Source: Paenibacillus sp. SYP-B4298
Lineage (GTDB): Bacteria; Bacillota; Bacilli; Paenibacillales; Paenibacillaceae
Length of the DNA stretch: 64,000 bases
Assembly: GCF_027627475.1 (NCBI RefSeq)
Contig: NZ_CP115484.1
Span: 491,001-555,000 of the forward strand
Direction: 5' to 3'
Below are positions 17,300 through 26,334 of this stretch, in pieces. The translations under genes were made by a program, and so were the position numbers. The notes below the pieces were generated by a model that had not been told where the DNA came from, ran no database searches, and saw nothing but the letters and a program-made list of their open reading frames with translations. Positions within the stretch are counted from its first letter, which is position 1. The number at the start of each line of letters is the position of its first letter.

Positions 17300-17962
17300 A
17301 TGGAGCATATGGACGAGAAGATAGTGGCGATGATGCGCGAGCTGGAGGAGCAGCAGCGCCGAGAGAGCGAGGTGGGAAGCGCGCGCGCGGCTGAGCAGGG
17401 AGTGACAGAGGAGCCAGAGCGATTAGCACCGCTATCGAATTACCCGGAGCGGATCGGTGAGGAATGGGTGCCATTTGGTCAGCAGGAGCTGCTGGGAGGC
17501 AGGCTGCTGGCCTTCCTGCCGCGAGCCTTCCGCCTGCTCACGCCGGAGGAGGCGCGTCTGAAATTCCCTTCCGAGCATCGTCCTTCGATCATCTATGCAG
17601 ACGATGAGGGGGCGATTACGATCGCTTTTTCATTGTCGGACTATACGCTGACGGAGGAGGGAGTGCCGGATTTCACGGAGGAAATGGTCAAGCTGCTGCG
17701 CTCGATGCAGCCGATTCGCAGGTGGATCGGGCACCGTGTAACAGAGCGTGCCGACGGTCAGGCGATGGGGTGCTGCGAGTTCATCTCCCCTGCACTGGAT
17801 GAGCCGCTATACAACTATATGGCGTTTGTTGTGCTGGATGGCCAGGCGTTGATGTGCTCGTTCAACTGTACGGAGCGTGCAATGGCGCTGTGGCAGCCGC
17901 TTGCGCATCGGATGATGTATTCACTGGCACTGGCAGACGGACAGGAGGTGGAGGAAGGATGA
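17300..17962 (+). CDS. DUF1795/DcrB-like protein, possible Eag-type effector chaperone
   Basis: After a charged N-terminal helix (about 45 residues), the rest has the DcrB/PsbP-like order of strands: a start like FLPRAFRLLTPEEA, an acidic IAFSLSDYTL strand, a two-helix insert, GCCEFISPA, YNYMAFVVLDG, and a last helix ALWQPLAHRMMYSLAL. In Gram-negative T6SS, DUF1795 proteins (Eag) shield membrane segments of effectors loaded on VgrG. Its ATGA overlap with a VgrG gene, and the hydrophobic stretch in the second VgrG, fit that role. No signal peptide is present. Confidence 0.5.
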   Translation: MEHMDEKIVAMMRELEEQQRRESEVGSARAAEQGVTEEPERLAPLSNYPERIGEEWVPFGQQELLGGRLLAFLPRAFRLLTPEEARLKFPSEHRPSIIYADDEGAITIAFSLSDYTLTEEGVPDFTEEMVKLLRSMQPIRRWIGHRVTERADGQAMGCCEFISPALDEPLYNYMAFVVLDGQALMCSFNCTERAMALWQPLAHRMMYSLALADGQEVEEG

Positions 17963-19371
17963 GTACGGGCTATCATAATTTGCAGGTGACGCCGTTTGAT
18001 TCGCTGGAGCTGCATGAGCTGTATCTGTCGAAAATGATTAATGAGCATACGCGTATGATCTGTACGGGCATCATCCCGGAGGAGCAGAAGGATGAGGTTG
18101 TGGATCGGATCGAGCGGGATACCGTTATCGAGGTGCGTCAGACCGATGAGGAGGGCGTGAGCAGACTGCTGTTCAGCGGGCTGGCGCTATCGGTCGAGGT
18201 GAGCGCACAGGGCGGCGTCTATATGCTGGAGGTGGATGCAATCTCTTCTACGTATCTGCTGGATCGGAAGCGGAAAAGCCGTTCCTTCCAACAGGCGAAG
18301 CTGACCATCCCCGAGCTGCTGCGGCAGATCGGTCAGGACTATCCGGGGCTGGATGCGATGGATGAAGGCACCGGAGGCGCGAAGCTGGGACGGTTCACCC
18401 TGCAATATGAGGAGACGGACTGGGAGTTTCTGCGGCGGCTGGCCTCGCGTTTTCGGACGAGTCTCGTTCCGGCTGCTCAATTCGACAAGCCGAAGTTCTA
18501 TTTTGGCATCTATGAGCAGGAGACCGGGATCAAGCTGCAGCCAGGCACATATACGATGCGCAAACGGCTGGCGCCTTATCATTATTTTACAGAAAATGAT
18601 ACGATCTCCGTTCATGAGCATGACTTCACCGTAATGGAGCTGCAAACACAGGAGGTGCTGGAGCTGGGGGGGAGCCTGGTGCTTCAAGGGCGGCGGTTCT
18701 ATGTATATGAAGCGCATACGTCGATGCAGCACGGCTTGCTGACGCATCAATACTTGCTTTGTCCGCATAAGGGGCTAAGGAAAAAGAGGCTCTACAACGA
18801 GCGGCTGATCGGCGCTTCACTGCCGGGCACCGTTATCGCGGTCGGAGCGGATAAGGTGAAGGTGCATCTGGATATTGATGAGGCGCAGGAGGCGAATAAG
18901 GCGCACTGGTTCCCGTACACAACGGCCTATGGAGCGGGCGGAAATACCGGATGGTATGTCATGCCGGAGATCGGGGATCGTGTCGCAGTCTATTTTCCAG
19001 GGAAGGAAGAAGCGGAGGCTGTTGCGGGTGCAGCGGTTCGGGGCAACAGGCAGGCCAGCGCAAGCAATAAGCTGGGGAACCCGCAGGTGAAGCTGCTAAG
19101 AACGCCGTCGGGCAAGGAGATCCGACTGGGGCCGGATGAACTGGTCATTAGCGGCAAGGAGGGCGAAATCTATATCAGGCTGTCGGAGAAGGAGGGAATC
19201 TCCCTTACCAGCAGCAAGCAATTAAGCCTGCGGGCGAATGGAGCGTTAACGCTGAAGGCGAAGACGATCTCCCTCTCGGCGGACAAGGAGCTGCAGATTG
19301 ATTGCAAGGGCAGCACGCTCAATATGGCAGGTCTGACGAGTCTGGTCGGCAGCGAGGTCAAGTCGAACTAG
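17959..19371 (+). CDS. VgrG-like spike protein 1 (phage gpD/gp27-like plus beta-helix tail)
   Basis: The ATG at 17959 overlaps the upstream stop as ATGA, with GGAGGAAGG before it. The N-terminal 300 residues follow the gpD/VgrG pattern (LFSGLALSVEV, TLQYEETDWEFLRRLASRF, the family's signature stretch). An OB-fold follows around HWFPYTTAYGAGGNTGWYVM and EIGDRVAVYFPG. The end (SLTSSKQLSLRANGALTLKA) is the repeating beta-helix spike seen in gp5/VgrG. At 470 residues it is a minimal VgrG without effector domain. The final TAG stop is formed by the CTAG end of the palindromic element, so the native tail may have been cut by insertion. Confidence 0.85.
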   Translation: MSTGYHNLQVTPFDSLELHELYLSKMINEHTRMICTGIIPEEQKDEVVDRIERDTVIEVRQTDEEGVSRLLFSGLALSVEVSAQGGVYMLEVDAISSTYLLDRKRKSRSFQQAKLTIPELLRQIGQDYPGLDAMDEGTGGAKLGRFTLQYEETDWEFLRRLASRFRTSLVPAAQFDKPKFYFGIYEQETGIKLQPGTYTMRKRLAPYHYFTENDTISVHEHDFTVMELQTQEVLELGGSLVLQGRRFYVYEAHTSMQHGLLTHQYLLCPHKGLRKKRLYNERLIGASLPGTVIAVGADKVKVHLDIDEAQEANKAHWFPYTTAYGAGGNTGWYVMPEIGDRVAVYFPGKEEAEAVAGAAVRGNRQASASNKLGNPQVKLLRTPSGKEIRLGPDELVISGKEGEIYIRLSEKEGISLTSSKQLSLRANGALTLKAKTISLSADKELQIDCKGSTLNMAGLTSLVGSEVKSN

Positions 19372-19534
19372 GTCGTGTCTGAACACCCGTTCAAGGGCAT
19401 CTCTCCCCGCCTTTTCGCCCCATGCTGCGTTGCTTTTTCTTGACGTACCCCCGGTACGCCTGCGAAAAAGCGCCTTGCCTGGAACGAAAATTCGGCCAGA
19501 TCTGTTCCGTTCAGAGTGTTCAGACACGCCCTAG
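19368..19534 (-). repeat. ~166-bp palindromic intergenic element, copy 3
   Basis: It is bounded by CTAG on both sides, with terminal inverted repeats around GTGTCTGAA / TTCAGACAC. It is in the same orientation as copy 2 and the reverse of copies 1 and 4. Its first bases overlap the VgrG1 stop codon. It lies between the core machine genes and the effector module. Confidence 0.85.
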
Positions 19535-19576
19535 AGCCAACGGAAGATAGTTGTGCAGAGGAGAGGCAGGCTGTTG

Positions 19577-19653
19577 AAGGCGAAGCGTTCGCCTTTGTCC
19601 CCGAATTGCAACCGCTGAAGCGGTTAAATCACAGATGATCAAGATATTCGGGG
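19577..19653 (+). other. Nested dyad element, possible structured RNA
   Basis: Three inverted repeats lie in order: AAGGCGAA-GCG-TTCGCCTT, then CCCCGAAT...ATTCGGGG enclosing AACCGC-TGAA-GCGGTT. The nesting would make a hairpin followed by an arm with an inner stem-loop. The remaining gap up to 19924 shows no gene, only a short GC-rich tandem repeat. Confidence 0.4.
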
Positions 19654-19833
19654 GAGCAGTAATCGTAATTTACTCGTCACGACTATAGAACGCTACTACA
19701 AGATCGAACGATCAGGGTGTGTCCTGAACCTCTGCAGGGAGCAGAGGCCGCCGAAGGAGCGTTATTGCGGGCTTCTTTACGCAGGCGTACTGGTCGCGGG
19801 CGAGGCGTTAAGGCGATGAGACGTAGCCGGGGG

Positions 19834-19872
19834 GCGAGCGGGCGGTGAGCGGGCGGTGAGCGGCGGTGAGCG
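19834..19872 (+). repeat. GC-rich tandem repeat (GCGGGCGGTGA units)
   Basis: About three imperfect copies of an 11-base unit lie ahead of the pentapeptide-protein gene. No function is apparent. Confidence 0.6.
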
Positions 19873-19924
19873 ATGCCAAAGCAGTGGCAGGACTAAGACA
19901 CGCCGTATGAAGAGGGGGCAGACG

Positions 19925-22195
19925 GTGAATCGAGAGCAAATCCGGGAAAATTTTCGAAAGCAGGCTGTTCCGGCTTGTATGCAGGAGCTGAGGCAGGAGC
20001 TGGAGAGGCGCTGGAGGCAGGGCAAGGAGGCGTGGAGGCAGGAGGCGGTGCAGATGCTGGATCTTCAGTTTCACGAGATCGCCTTCCATCAGGCGAATGG
20101 GAGCAAGGGAGCCATCGCGATGGTGACTTACTCTGTTCTGCGTACCTCGCTGATCCCAGGGGAGAGATGGACAAAGGAGCAGCGGAACGAGTCCGGGCCT
20201 GGAGCAAGCGACAGGAAGGAGAGCGTGCAAGGGTTCGATTTTGGACCAAGCGGGGAGAAGGAGGCCTTGCGCGGTTTCGGTCTTGGTCAAGGCGGGAAAA
20301 TGGAGCAGGCTGGGAAGCTCGATCTTCAACAAGACTCTGGATGGAAACAGGGACGAGGGCTTGTGCATGCGCATGAGGCAGTACAGAGCCAGAATCAGGT
20401 GGAGAACGAAGCAACAGAGCGGATGCTGTACCTGGTGGAAGCAACGGATGAGCGCTGGCTGCTGGATAGAGCGCCTATTCGGCATATCTATGAGGCATCC
20501 TGGCTGCTGCCCGCACTGACGGCCTTCAGGGAGAGATTAAGCCGGGAAGCAGGGAAGCGGAGCTATCAGGGCGCAATAGATGCCAATGAGCTGGAGCATG
20601 CCTGCCAGCTCGCTGTCCCGCTGCTGAATGCTTATGTGGTTGCGCTGCTGCGGGAGGCGTTCCAGGAGGCGTGTGTTCTGGAGAGCTTCGGGCGATTAGA
20701 GCGGGCAGACAGCTTTGAGGCTAGAGTCGGGGAATATCGGGATCAGAGCGAGTCGATCTATCGTGTGGAGCAGACAACGGCTATCTCCGACAAGCTCAGG
20801 GCATGGCTGGAGGAGAAGGAAGAGCAGGGATATGCCTATCAAGCCTTTGACGGCGCATTGCTGGATGAAGGTGACTATGATGGGCTGGATATGCGTTATA
20901 CGGCCTTTCGCAGTTGTAGTCTGAAGGGGAGCAGCATACAGAAGGCTGTACTAGCAGGAAGCAGATGGGAAAACTGTGCATTGGATGGTTGCCACTTCAT
21001 AGGCAGCCGTCTCTATGGCGCAAGCTTTGCCGGGTGTGCGTTGGCAGGCAGCAGGTTTGCAGCGGTAGATGCCGACGCCGGTGTAACCGCTCTGCCGTGG
21101 GGACCGCCGCCGACAGAGGGACTCCGATTCGAGCGCTGTAATCTGAGCGGTGCAGCTTTTCCATACGCACGGTTGCGTGGGGCTATATTTCGGGACAGTC
21201 GGCTGGCAGAGGTGTCGTTCTTTGGCGCAGAGCTGGAGGGGGCTTGCTTTGCCGGGTCTGACCTGCGCGGTGCGGATTTTACCGGAGCGCAGATCACTGG
21301 GGCAGATTTCCGCGGGGCGCAGTTGGATGACGGCGCGTTGCTGCGGGCGTTCGTTCGCCGCAGCGGACCGCTGCCCCTGGTCGGGGAGCAGACGGAAGAG
21401 GAGATCAGGTCGGTGGCGGCTGCTGACCACCGGGTTGAGCTGCAGGGGGATGATGCTACTCCAGTGCAGCAGGGATTATATGCGACCACTGCGGTGACTG
21501 TCCCATCTGCCTATGCGGGGAGGATGAGGTCGCCTGGATTGATGCGGCTGGAGGAGCTGCCTTATACGGCGGGGGCGGCGAGCTATTTTAAGCTGATGGC
21601 AGATACGAGGGCAAAGGAGACGCTGCAGGTACCGGAACTGGGCAAGGTGTATGGCGAACTGTTGCGTGGAGGCTTGGCGCGCGGAGCGGCGCTTCCAGAG
21701 CAGGGAGAGCCGCTTCATGTGGCGATCCAGGCGCAGGCCGCTGTTGTCTACCCGGATCTGATCGAGCATCCGGTACCGCTCGTGTCGGATCGGCTGAAAC
21801 GAGTGTTGGAGATGTATGTGCCGGCTGCCGACTGGCAGCTTGTTGTTTTGGCGGATGTGGCGCGCTGTCGCCAGGAGCTGTATTGGGTACCGCTGCTGCA
21901 GGTCATTGCTGGAGCCGGAGAAGGTACGGAGTGGCACAGGGACGGCACTGTGCGGCAGCTTGTGCTGAATTCGAGTCAAGTAACTTCGGCCGTATTCCGA
22001 GTGCAGGAAATGCATAGCCTGGCCATCTATGTCGAGCTGGCAGTTGCCGAGAGCATCCTGCGCCGAGGGATGACAGGGATTAGGCTGGAGCCTGTGATGA
22101 GTGGCGAGCCAAGGGACACGCGATTACTGCATAACGAAGCGGAGGAAGTGGAAAAGGAAAAGGAAATGGAAATGGAAATGGAGCCAGGCCACTAG
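19925..22195 (+). CDS. Pentapeptide-repeat protein of the effector module
   Basis: The GTG at 19925 is chosen (GAGGGGG 6 bases upstream, first residues VNREQIREN); ATG 19907 is the alternative. The 756 residues comprise a helical N-terminal part with a variable glycine-rich insert (about 75-160), a middle with A-[DN]-[LF]-x-x repeats (residues about 315-465: DLRGADFTGAQITGADFRGA), and a C-terminal globular part. The tail is a low-complexity EKEKEMEMEMEP encoded by a GGAAAA/GGAAAT microsatellite. Pentapeptide proteins beside VgrG and PAAR genes in T6SS loci act as loading adaptors, and this one sits directly before the PAAR-like and VgrG-toxin genes. The role is inferred. Confidence 0.75.
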   Translation: MNREQIRENFRKQAVPACMQELRQELERRWRQGKEAWRQEAVQMLDLQFHEIAFHQANGSKGAIAMVTYSVLRTSLIPGERWTKEQRNESGPGASDRKESVQGFDFGPSGEKEALRGFGLGQGGKMEQAGKLDLQQDSGWKQGRGLVHAHEAVQSQNQVENEATERMLYLVEATDERWLLDRAPIRHIYEASWLLPALTAFRERLSREAGKRSYQGAIDANELEHACQLAVPLLNAYVVALLREAFQEACVLESFGRLERADSFEARVGEYRDQSESIYRVEQTTAISDKLRAWLEEKEEQGYAYQAFDGALLDEGDYDGLDMRYTAFRSCSLKGSSIQKAVLAGSRWENCALDGCHFIGSRLYGASFAGCALAGSRFAAVDADAGVTALPWGPPPTEGLRFERCNLSGAAFPYARLRGAIFRDSRLAEVSFFGAELEGACFAGSDLRGADFTGAQITGADFRGAQLDDGALLRAFVRRSGPLPLVGEQTEEEIRSVAAADHRVELQGDDATPVQQGLYATTAVTVPSAYAGRMRSPGLMRLEELPYTAGAASYFKLMADTRAKETLQVPELGKVYGELLRGGLARGAALPEQGEPLHVAIQAQAAVVYPDLIEHPVPLVSDRLKRVLEMYVPAADWQLVVLADVARCRQELYWVPLLQVIAGAGEGTEWHRDGTVRQLVLNSSQVTSAVFRVQEMHSLAIYVELAVAESILRRGMTGIRLEPVMSGEPRDTRLLHNEAEEVEKEKEMEMEMEPGH
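22148..22184 (+). repeat. GGAAAW microsatellite at the 3' end of the pentapeptide gene
   Basis: Runs of GGAAAA and GGAAAT encode the acidic/basic EKEKEMEMEME tail. Such a hexamer tract can change length in frame. Confidence 0.7.
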
Positions 22196-22216
22196 AGTGT
22201 CGGAGGAGGAGTAGAC

Positions 22217-22642
22217 ATGTCAACATCGCAGCCTGTTCAGGTTGAGCCAGGTAAGGGAGTGAAGCAGAGCTATGTGGTTGCAGGAGCGATCCTGAGCTGC
22301 TCATGCGGCACACAGCCGACACGGCTGGAGCTACCGCTTAGCCATGGGGTATCGATCAAAGGCAAGGCTCAGGCGAATGTGGGGGATTATGTTAGCGGGC
22401 GCAATATTGTCAGCTTCGGCAATTGTTCTAGTGTACAGAATCCAGCCGTGCAGAGCAGCACGATGGTCGATTCATACGGAGTGAAAAAATCGCCTTGTGT
22501 GCCCGTATTAACGATGCCCTGGATCGGGGGCAAGGAGGATGTGCAGATTGAGGGCCGGTCAGCGCTGCTGAGCGGATGTCGTCACCAGTGCCTGTATGGC
22601 GGGAGCATCCGAATCGAGGACGACGGACAAAATCTGGAGTGA
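22217..22642 (+). CDS. PAAR-like spike-tip protein (DUF4280 family)
   Basis: Residues 20-141 match DUF4280: SYVVAGAILSCSCGTQPTRL at the start, NCSSVQNPAV in the middle and a GCRHQCLYGGSI ending, with paired cysteines that could bind the tip metal. The family is the Gram-positive and Bacteroidetes counterpart of PAAR proteins that sharpen VgrG spikes. GGAGGAGG precedes the ATG. It lies between the pentapeptide protein and the VgrG-toxin fusion, the usual adaptor-PAAR-effector order. Confidence 0.85.
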   Translation: MSTSQPVQVEPGKGVKQSYVVAGAILSCSCGTQPTRLELPLSHGVSIKGKAQANVGDYVSGRNIVSFGNCSSVQNPAVQSSTMVDSYGVKKSPCVPVLTMPWIGGKEDVQIEGRSALLSGCRHQCLYGGSIRIEDDGQNLE

Positions 22643-22659
22643 GGGAAGGGGGAGTGAAG

Positions 22660-25600
22660 GTGAGCGAGGAGCAGCAGCCTGAGCGGGCGCTTGCGGGGTA
22701 TGGACAGCTTCGGCTGCAGGGCTGCGGCCCGGTACAGCAGCTTCAAGCGATTCGGCTGGAACAGCGCATCGGAGAGCATGCCCGACTGTGGGCAAGCGGG
22801 ATCATTCCGCAGGAGCAAGCCCAGGAGGCGCAGCAATGGATGGCGGGCGAAGAGCCGGTGCTGTTGGAGGAGCTGAGGGAAGAGGGGCAGACGGCGGCAA
22901 TCCTGTTCCAGGGCTATGTAGTCGAACAGACGATTCAGGCGAGGAACGAGGTATACACCTTCCAACTGGAGGCGATCTCCTCCAGCAGCATGCTGGACAG
23001 AACGAGACGCATCCGCCCATTTGCAGCACCGGGTCAGAGCTACACGGGAATGATCCGGCAGGTGCTGTCGGCTTATCCGGGAGGGGATACGATCGATGAA
23101 GCATCCGGTGGGCAGCAGTTGGGGGAGTTTGTCGTGCAGTATGAGGAGACGGACTGGGAATTTCTGAGCCGAATGGCCTCCCGGTTCGGGACATGGCTGG
23201 TGCCGGAGGTGCGTGCCGCCTCGCCGAAGATCTGGTTCGGTCTGCCAGAGGGCAGAGCATGGGAGCTGGAGCGCGGCACCACCTACAAGCTGAGGAAAAC
23301 CTTGGGCGGATTGCCGCAGCGGCGCATAGAGCCCAGCGGTGATACAGAAGATGCCTATCTCTCCCGGTATGAGCAACGCTCCAATTGGAAGTCCGGGTCT
23401 CCAGGCGGGGCTGTGGCGGGCAAGGACGGGCTGAGGGGGCAGGAGCAGGGAAGGGATACGGCAAGGGATGTGGCAAGGGACAGGGCGAGGGAGGAAGGCT
23501 ATGCCCGTGGTCGAGCTCAGAGTGGATCGGCCGTGTGGCAGCGGTATGGAGGAACGGCGTGGGCAACGGACGATGGGGATCGGCCGTCAAGCCACCAGTA
23601 TGTGCTGGAAAGTGCGGAGCGCTATGCTCTGGGGGATCGGATACGGCTGAACGAGCGGGAATGGATCGTGGCGGGATCGGAATCCTGCATGGAAGCTGGA
23701 CTGCTGCGAACCCGTTACAATCTGTGCGAGCCGGAAGGGCTGGTACAGCCAAGGTATGGCAATCCGCGAATGATCGGGGGCCGATTAAGAGGGAAGGTTC
23801 AGCAGGTGCAGCAGGATCGTGTACAGGTCGAGCTGGATACGGAGAGCCAGGCAGCGGCTGGTCGTGATGCGGCCGAGGCAGACAAGAGCAAGGCAGCCTC
23901 TGCCGGGAAGTCGGACAAGGTCGAAGGGAGCTGGTTCGGGTATCGAACGCCTTACGCCGGTGGCGGTCATACAGGCTGGTACAGTATGCCGGAGCCGGGG
24001 GATGCGGTGGAGATCCTCCTGCCGTGCGCGGAGGAAGGTGCGGCTTACGCGGTGGAGCATGTGCGTGTGAAGGCGCTGGGAAGCGACCCGGAAGTGAAGA
24101 GCTGGCGTCATCGGGGCGGAGCAGGCATCGCGCTGGAGCCGGAACGGCTGCTCGTGGAGGCGGGAGCAGGGGTTCAGATCCGGCTGGACGGATCGGGGCT
24201 GACGGTGGAGAGCAGCGGAGAGCTGAAGCTGGACGGGGGTCATGTGCGGCTTACGTCTGGAGGCCGCATGAAGCTGGAAGCGAGCGAGGCGGTCTACCTG
24301 CGCGGCGGGGCGAGCAGCGTGGTGCTGGATGGGGAGAGCGATGTGAGAACCCCGTTGTTGAAGCAGGAGGGTCGCACGAAGAAGCCCGTGACGGTGAAGC
24401 CGTTGCCGCGCGTGTACGAGCCGCCGCTGATGCCGATGGCGGACTATGAGGCGGCGCAGCGAGCGGAGCAGGAGGCGGCAGCCGCGGCTGCCGGGATCGG
24501 AGCGGTAGGGGCTGGAGCTGCGGGAGCGGGTCTGCTGGGAGTGAAGGCGGGATCACTGCTGAGCGCAGGACTGGCGCTGGTGGGGATGATCCCGGTGATT
24601 GGCGGTGTGCTGAAGGGAGCGATGACGGCAGGCTTGACGGCGCTGGGCATGCTGCCGAGGACAGGAGCCGCGTCCATAGGCGCGGTGGTCGGCATGCGAG
24701 CAGGGGCTCCGTCCGCCGGAGGCAGCGGAGGCGGCGTGTGGTCGGATCTTGCCGCGCTGCTGATCGCGCTGAAGCAGGGACAGCCGCTGGACATCGGGGA
24801 TGTGGTGACGCTGGCGCGGAAGATTCAGCAGCACTGGAGCTGGTCCGAGCTGTTAAGGCAATTGATGGAGGAGATGAACAGGCGTTCAGCGGCAAGAGCC
24901 CGTTGGGGACCTGAGGAGACTACGAAGCCCGTCTCAACTCCCGGGGTAGCAGATACGCTGTTAATCGATCCAGCGAGGCTGGATGATGAGGATATGATCA
25001 ATCAGGCGATGAAGGATCACACGGAACATCTGAACGGAACATATGAGATTAAGAGTGAGATTGATCTGGATATAATCGAGCTGCAGATGGTGTCCGAAGG
25101 GAGTAAAGCCTATGCGAAGATCCGAGAGAGCTTGCTGAAGAATTCATTTCGAGGCGATGAAGCAGCCCTGGAGCGATGGATGAAGCGATTCAAAGATCCG
25201 GGAACGCGGGGGAAAGCGATCCTGGAGCTGAAGCAGGGCATCGGATTGACAAGGGAACCCACATCAGCGCAGTCGGAGCGAAATCGAGCGGCAGAAGTGT
25301 ATCTGGTGATGAGTGATGTACTAAGGAAAGACCCATCGAGCGGAGAATATGAGGGACTGAAAAAAGACGCAATCCGCTGGTACCAGCAGTTGTATCCGAA
25401 CAAAAGCAAGAGTGAGGCGGAGCAATGGTTTGCGCGTCTGACACAGAGCGGAGGGAGAGCGAGCGAGGAGCAGGTAGACGAGGCGTGGAGCGAGTTCTGG
25501 GAACGGTACAATGAACAGCAGGCGGCGAATGACCAGTTCTGGTTCGGAATGATGGCGTTGGCCGATGCGGTGATGTCGATTCGAGACGTCAAGAACGCAT

Positions 25601-26301
25601 CGCGATACGGCACGATGGGCTTGACGAGCGGTGGAGGAACGCCGCCAAGACCGAATGCGAACGGAAGCAGCCCGTCGAAGAACACGGGAACGAACCCACC
25701 GCCAGCAGCGCCGAAGGCGAAGCCGGAGGAGCCCTCGTCTGGCACAGGGAACGGGAAGAAGGATGGAGGAAACAGTGGCAAGGGTGGCGAAGGAAGTAAG
25801 GGAAGTGGTAGTGAGGGGACGGGTGAACTCGTTCGAAATAAAGGATTGGCGAATTTCACAGTAGAAGAAATTTCGAATCTTAAGAATCATGTTATCGAGG
25901 AAGCGCAAATGCTCAAAGACATTGGTCTTACGAATAAGCAACTGGGTCCAGCGGTAGCGGGAGTATACGATAAAACTACTGGTAAAATTTATACGGCTAT
26001 TAATGATGTCGATGGATTAGTGCCGAAAGAATTACATCCAATAATCAAAGAAAGAATTAAGAATATGCCACAGGGTGTCAAAGATTCGTATACTTTTACG
26101 TATGGTGCAGGATCGCATGCAGAAGTATATGCTGCAAATAAGGCATTATTAGCTAATTCCAATGCCCGGATCGAGGATTTAATAGTATACGTTATTAAAC
26201 CAGGAAGTGTAACAAAACCAGTAAAGGATGTACCTTTCCATACATGTGCACACTGTAACTACATTTTAAAGGATTTTAATATTATCTCTGATTTACCTTG
26301 A
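22660..26301 (+). CDS. VgrG-like spike 2 fused to a C-terminal deaminase toxin (YwqJ-type)
   Basis: The GTG at 22660 is chosen, after GGAAGGGGGAG (1213 residues). Residues 1-~290 are a gpD/VgrG head with the same QYEETDWEFLSRMASRFG signature as VgrG1. A variable charged insert (~245-310) is followed by an OB-fold (WFGYRTPYAGGGHTGWYSM). A beta-helix tail comes next, then an Ala/Gly-rich hydrophobic region (~597-687: VGAGAAGAGLLGVKAG, LALVGMIPVIGGVL), and a Pro/Gly linker near 1000-1055. The last ~155 residues are a zinc deaminase domain: H1153-A-E1155 in GSHAEVYAANKALL and C1196-A-H-C1199 in PFHTCAHCNYIL, the H-x-E / C-x2-C pattern of YwqJ-like toxins. Base composition becomes strikingly A/T-rich at about 25845, exactly where the toxin starts. 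A MORN-repeat immunity gene follows. Confidence 0.85.
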   Translation: MSEEQQPERALAGYGQLRLQGCGPVQQLQAIRLEQRIGEHARLWASGIIPQEQAQEAQQWMAGEEPVLLEELREEGQTAAILFQGYVVEQTIQARNEVYTFQLEAISSSSMLDRTRRIRPFAAPGQSYTGMIRQVLSAYPGGDTIDEASGGQQLGEFVVQYEETDWEFLSRMASRFGTWLVPEVRAASPKIWFGLPEGRAWELERGTTYKLRKTLGGLPQRRIEPSGDTEDAYLSRYEQRSNWKSGSPGGAVAGKDGLRGQEQGRDTARDVARDRAREEGYARGRAQSGSAVWQRYGGTAWATDDGDRPSSHQYVLESAERYALGDRIRLNEREWIVAGSESCMEAGLLRTRYNLCEPEGLVQPRYGNPRMIGGRLRGKVQQVQQDRVQVELDTESQAAAGRDAAEADKSKAASAGKSDKVEGSWFGYRTPYAGGGHTGWYSMPEPGDAVEILLPCAEEGAAYAVEHVRVKALGSDPEVKSWRHRGGAGIALEPERLLVEAGAGVQIRLDGSGLTVESSGELKLDGGHVRLTSGGRMKLEASEAVYLRGGASSVVLDGESDVRTPLLKQEGRTKKPVTVKPLPRVYEPPLMPMADYEAAQRAEQEAAAAAAGIGAVGAGAAGAGLLGVKAGSLLSAGLALVGMIPVIGGVLKGAMTAGLTALGMLPRTGAASIGAVVGMRAGAPSAGGSGGGVWSDLAALLIALKQGQPLDIGDVVTLARKIQQHWSWSELLRQLMEEMNRRSAARARWGPEETTKPVSTPGVADTLLIDPARLDDEDMINQAMKDHTEHLNGTYEIKSEIDLDIIELQMVSEGSKAYAKIRESLLKNSFRGDEAALERWMKRFKDPGTRGKAILELKQGIGLTREPTSAQSERNRAAEVYLVMSDVLRKDPSSGEYEGLKKDAIRWYQQLYPNKSKSEAEQWFARLTQSGGRASEEQVDEAWSEFWERYNEQQAANDQFWFGMMALADAVMSIRDVKNASRYGTMGLTSGGGTPPRPNANGSSPSKNTGTNPPPAAPKAKPEEPSSGTGNGKKDGGNSGKGGEGSKGSGSEGTGELVRNKGLANFTVEEISNLKNHVIEEAQMLKDIGLTNKQLGPAVAGVYDKTTGKIYTAINDVDGLVPKELHPIIKERIKNMPQGVKDSYTFTYGAGSHAEVYAANKALLANSNARIEDLIVYVIKPGSVTKPVKDVPFHTCAHCNYILKDFNIISDLP

Positions 26302-26334
26302 AAGTAAAAGAAGTACAGGGAAGGGGCTTATCTT

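Noticed and set aside
22802..23752. 316-codon open frame on the minus strand
   Set aside because: Proline-rich shadow of VgrG2 with no start signal.
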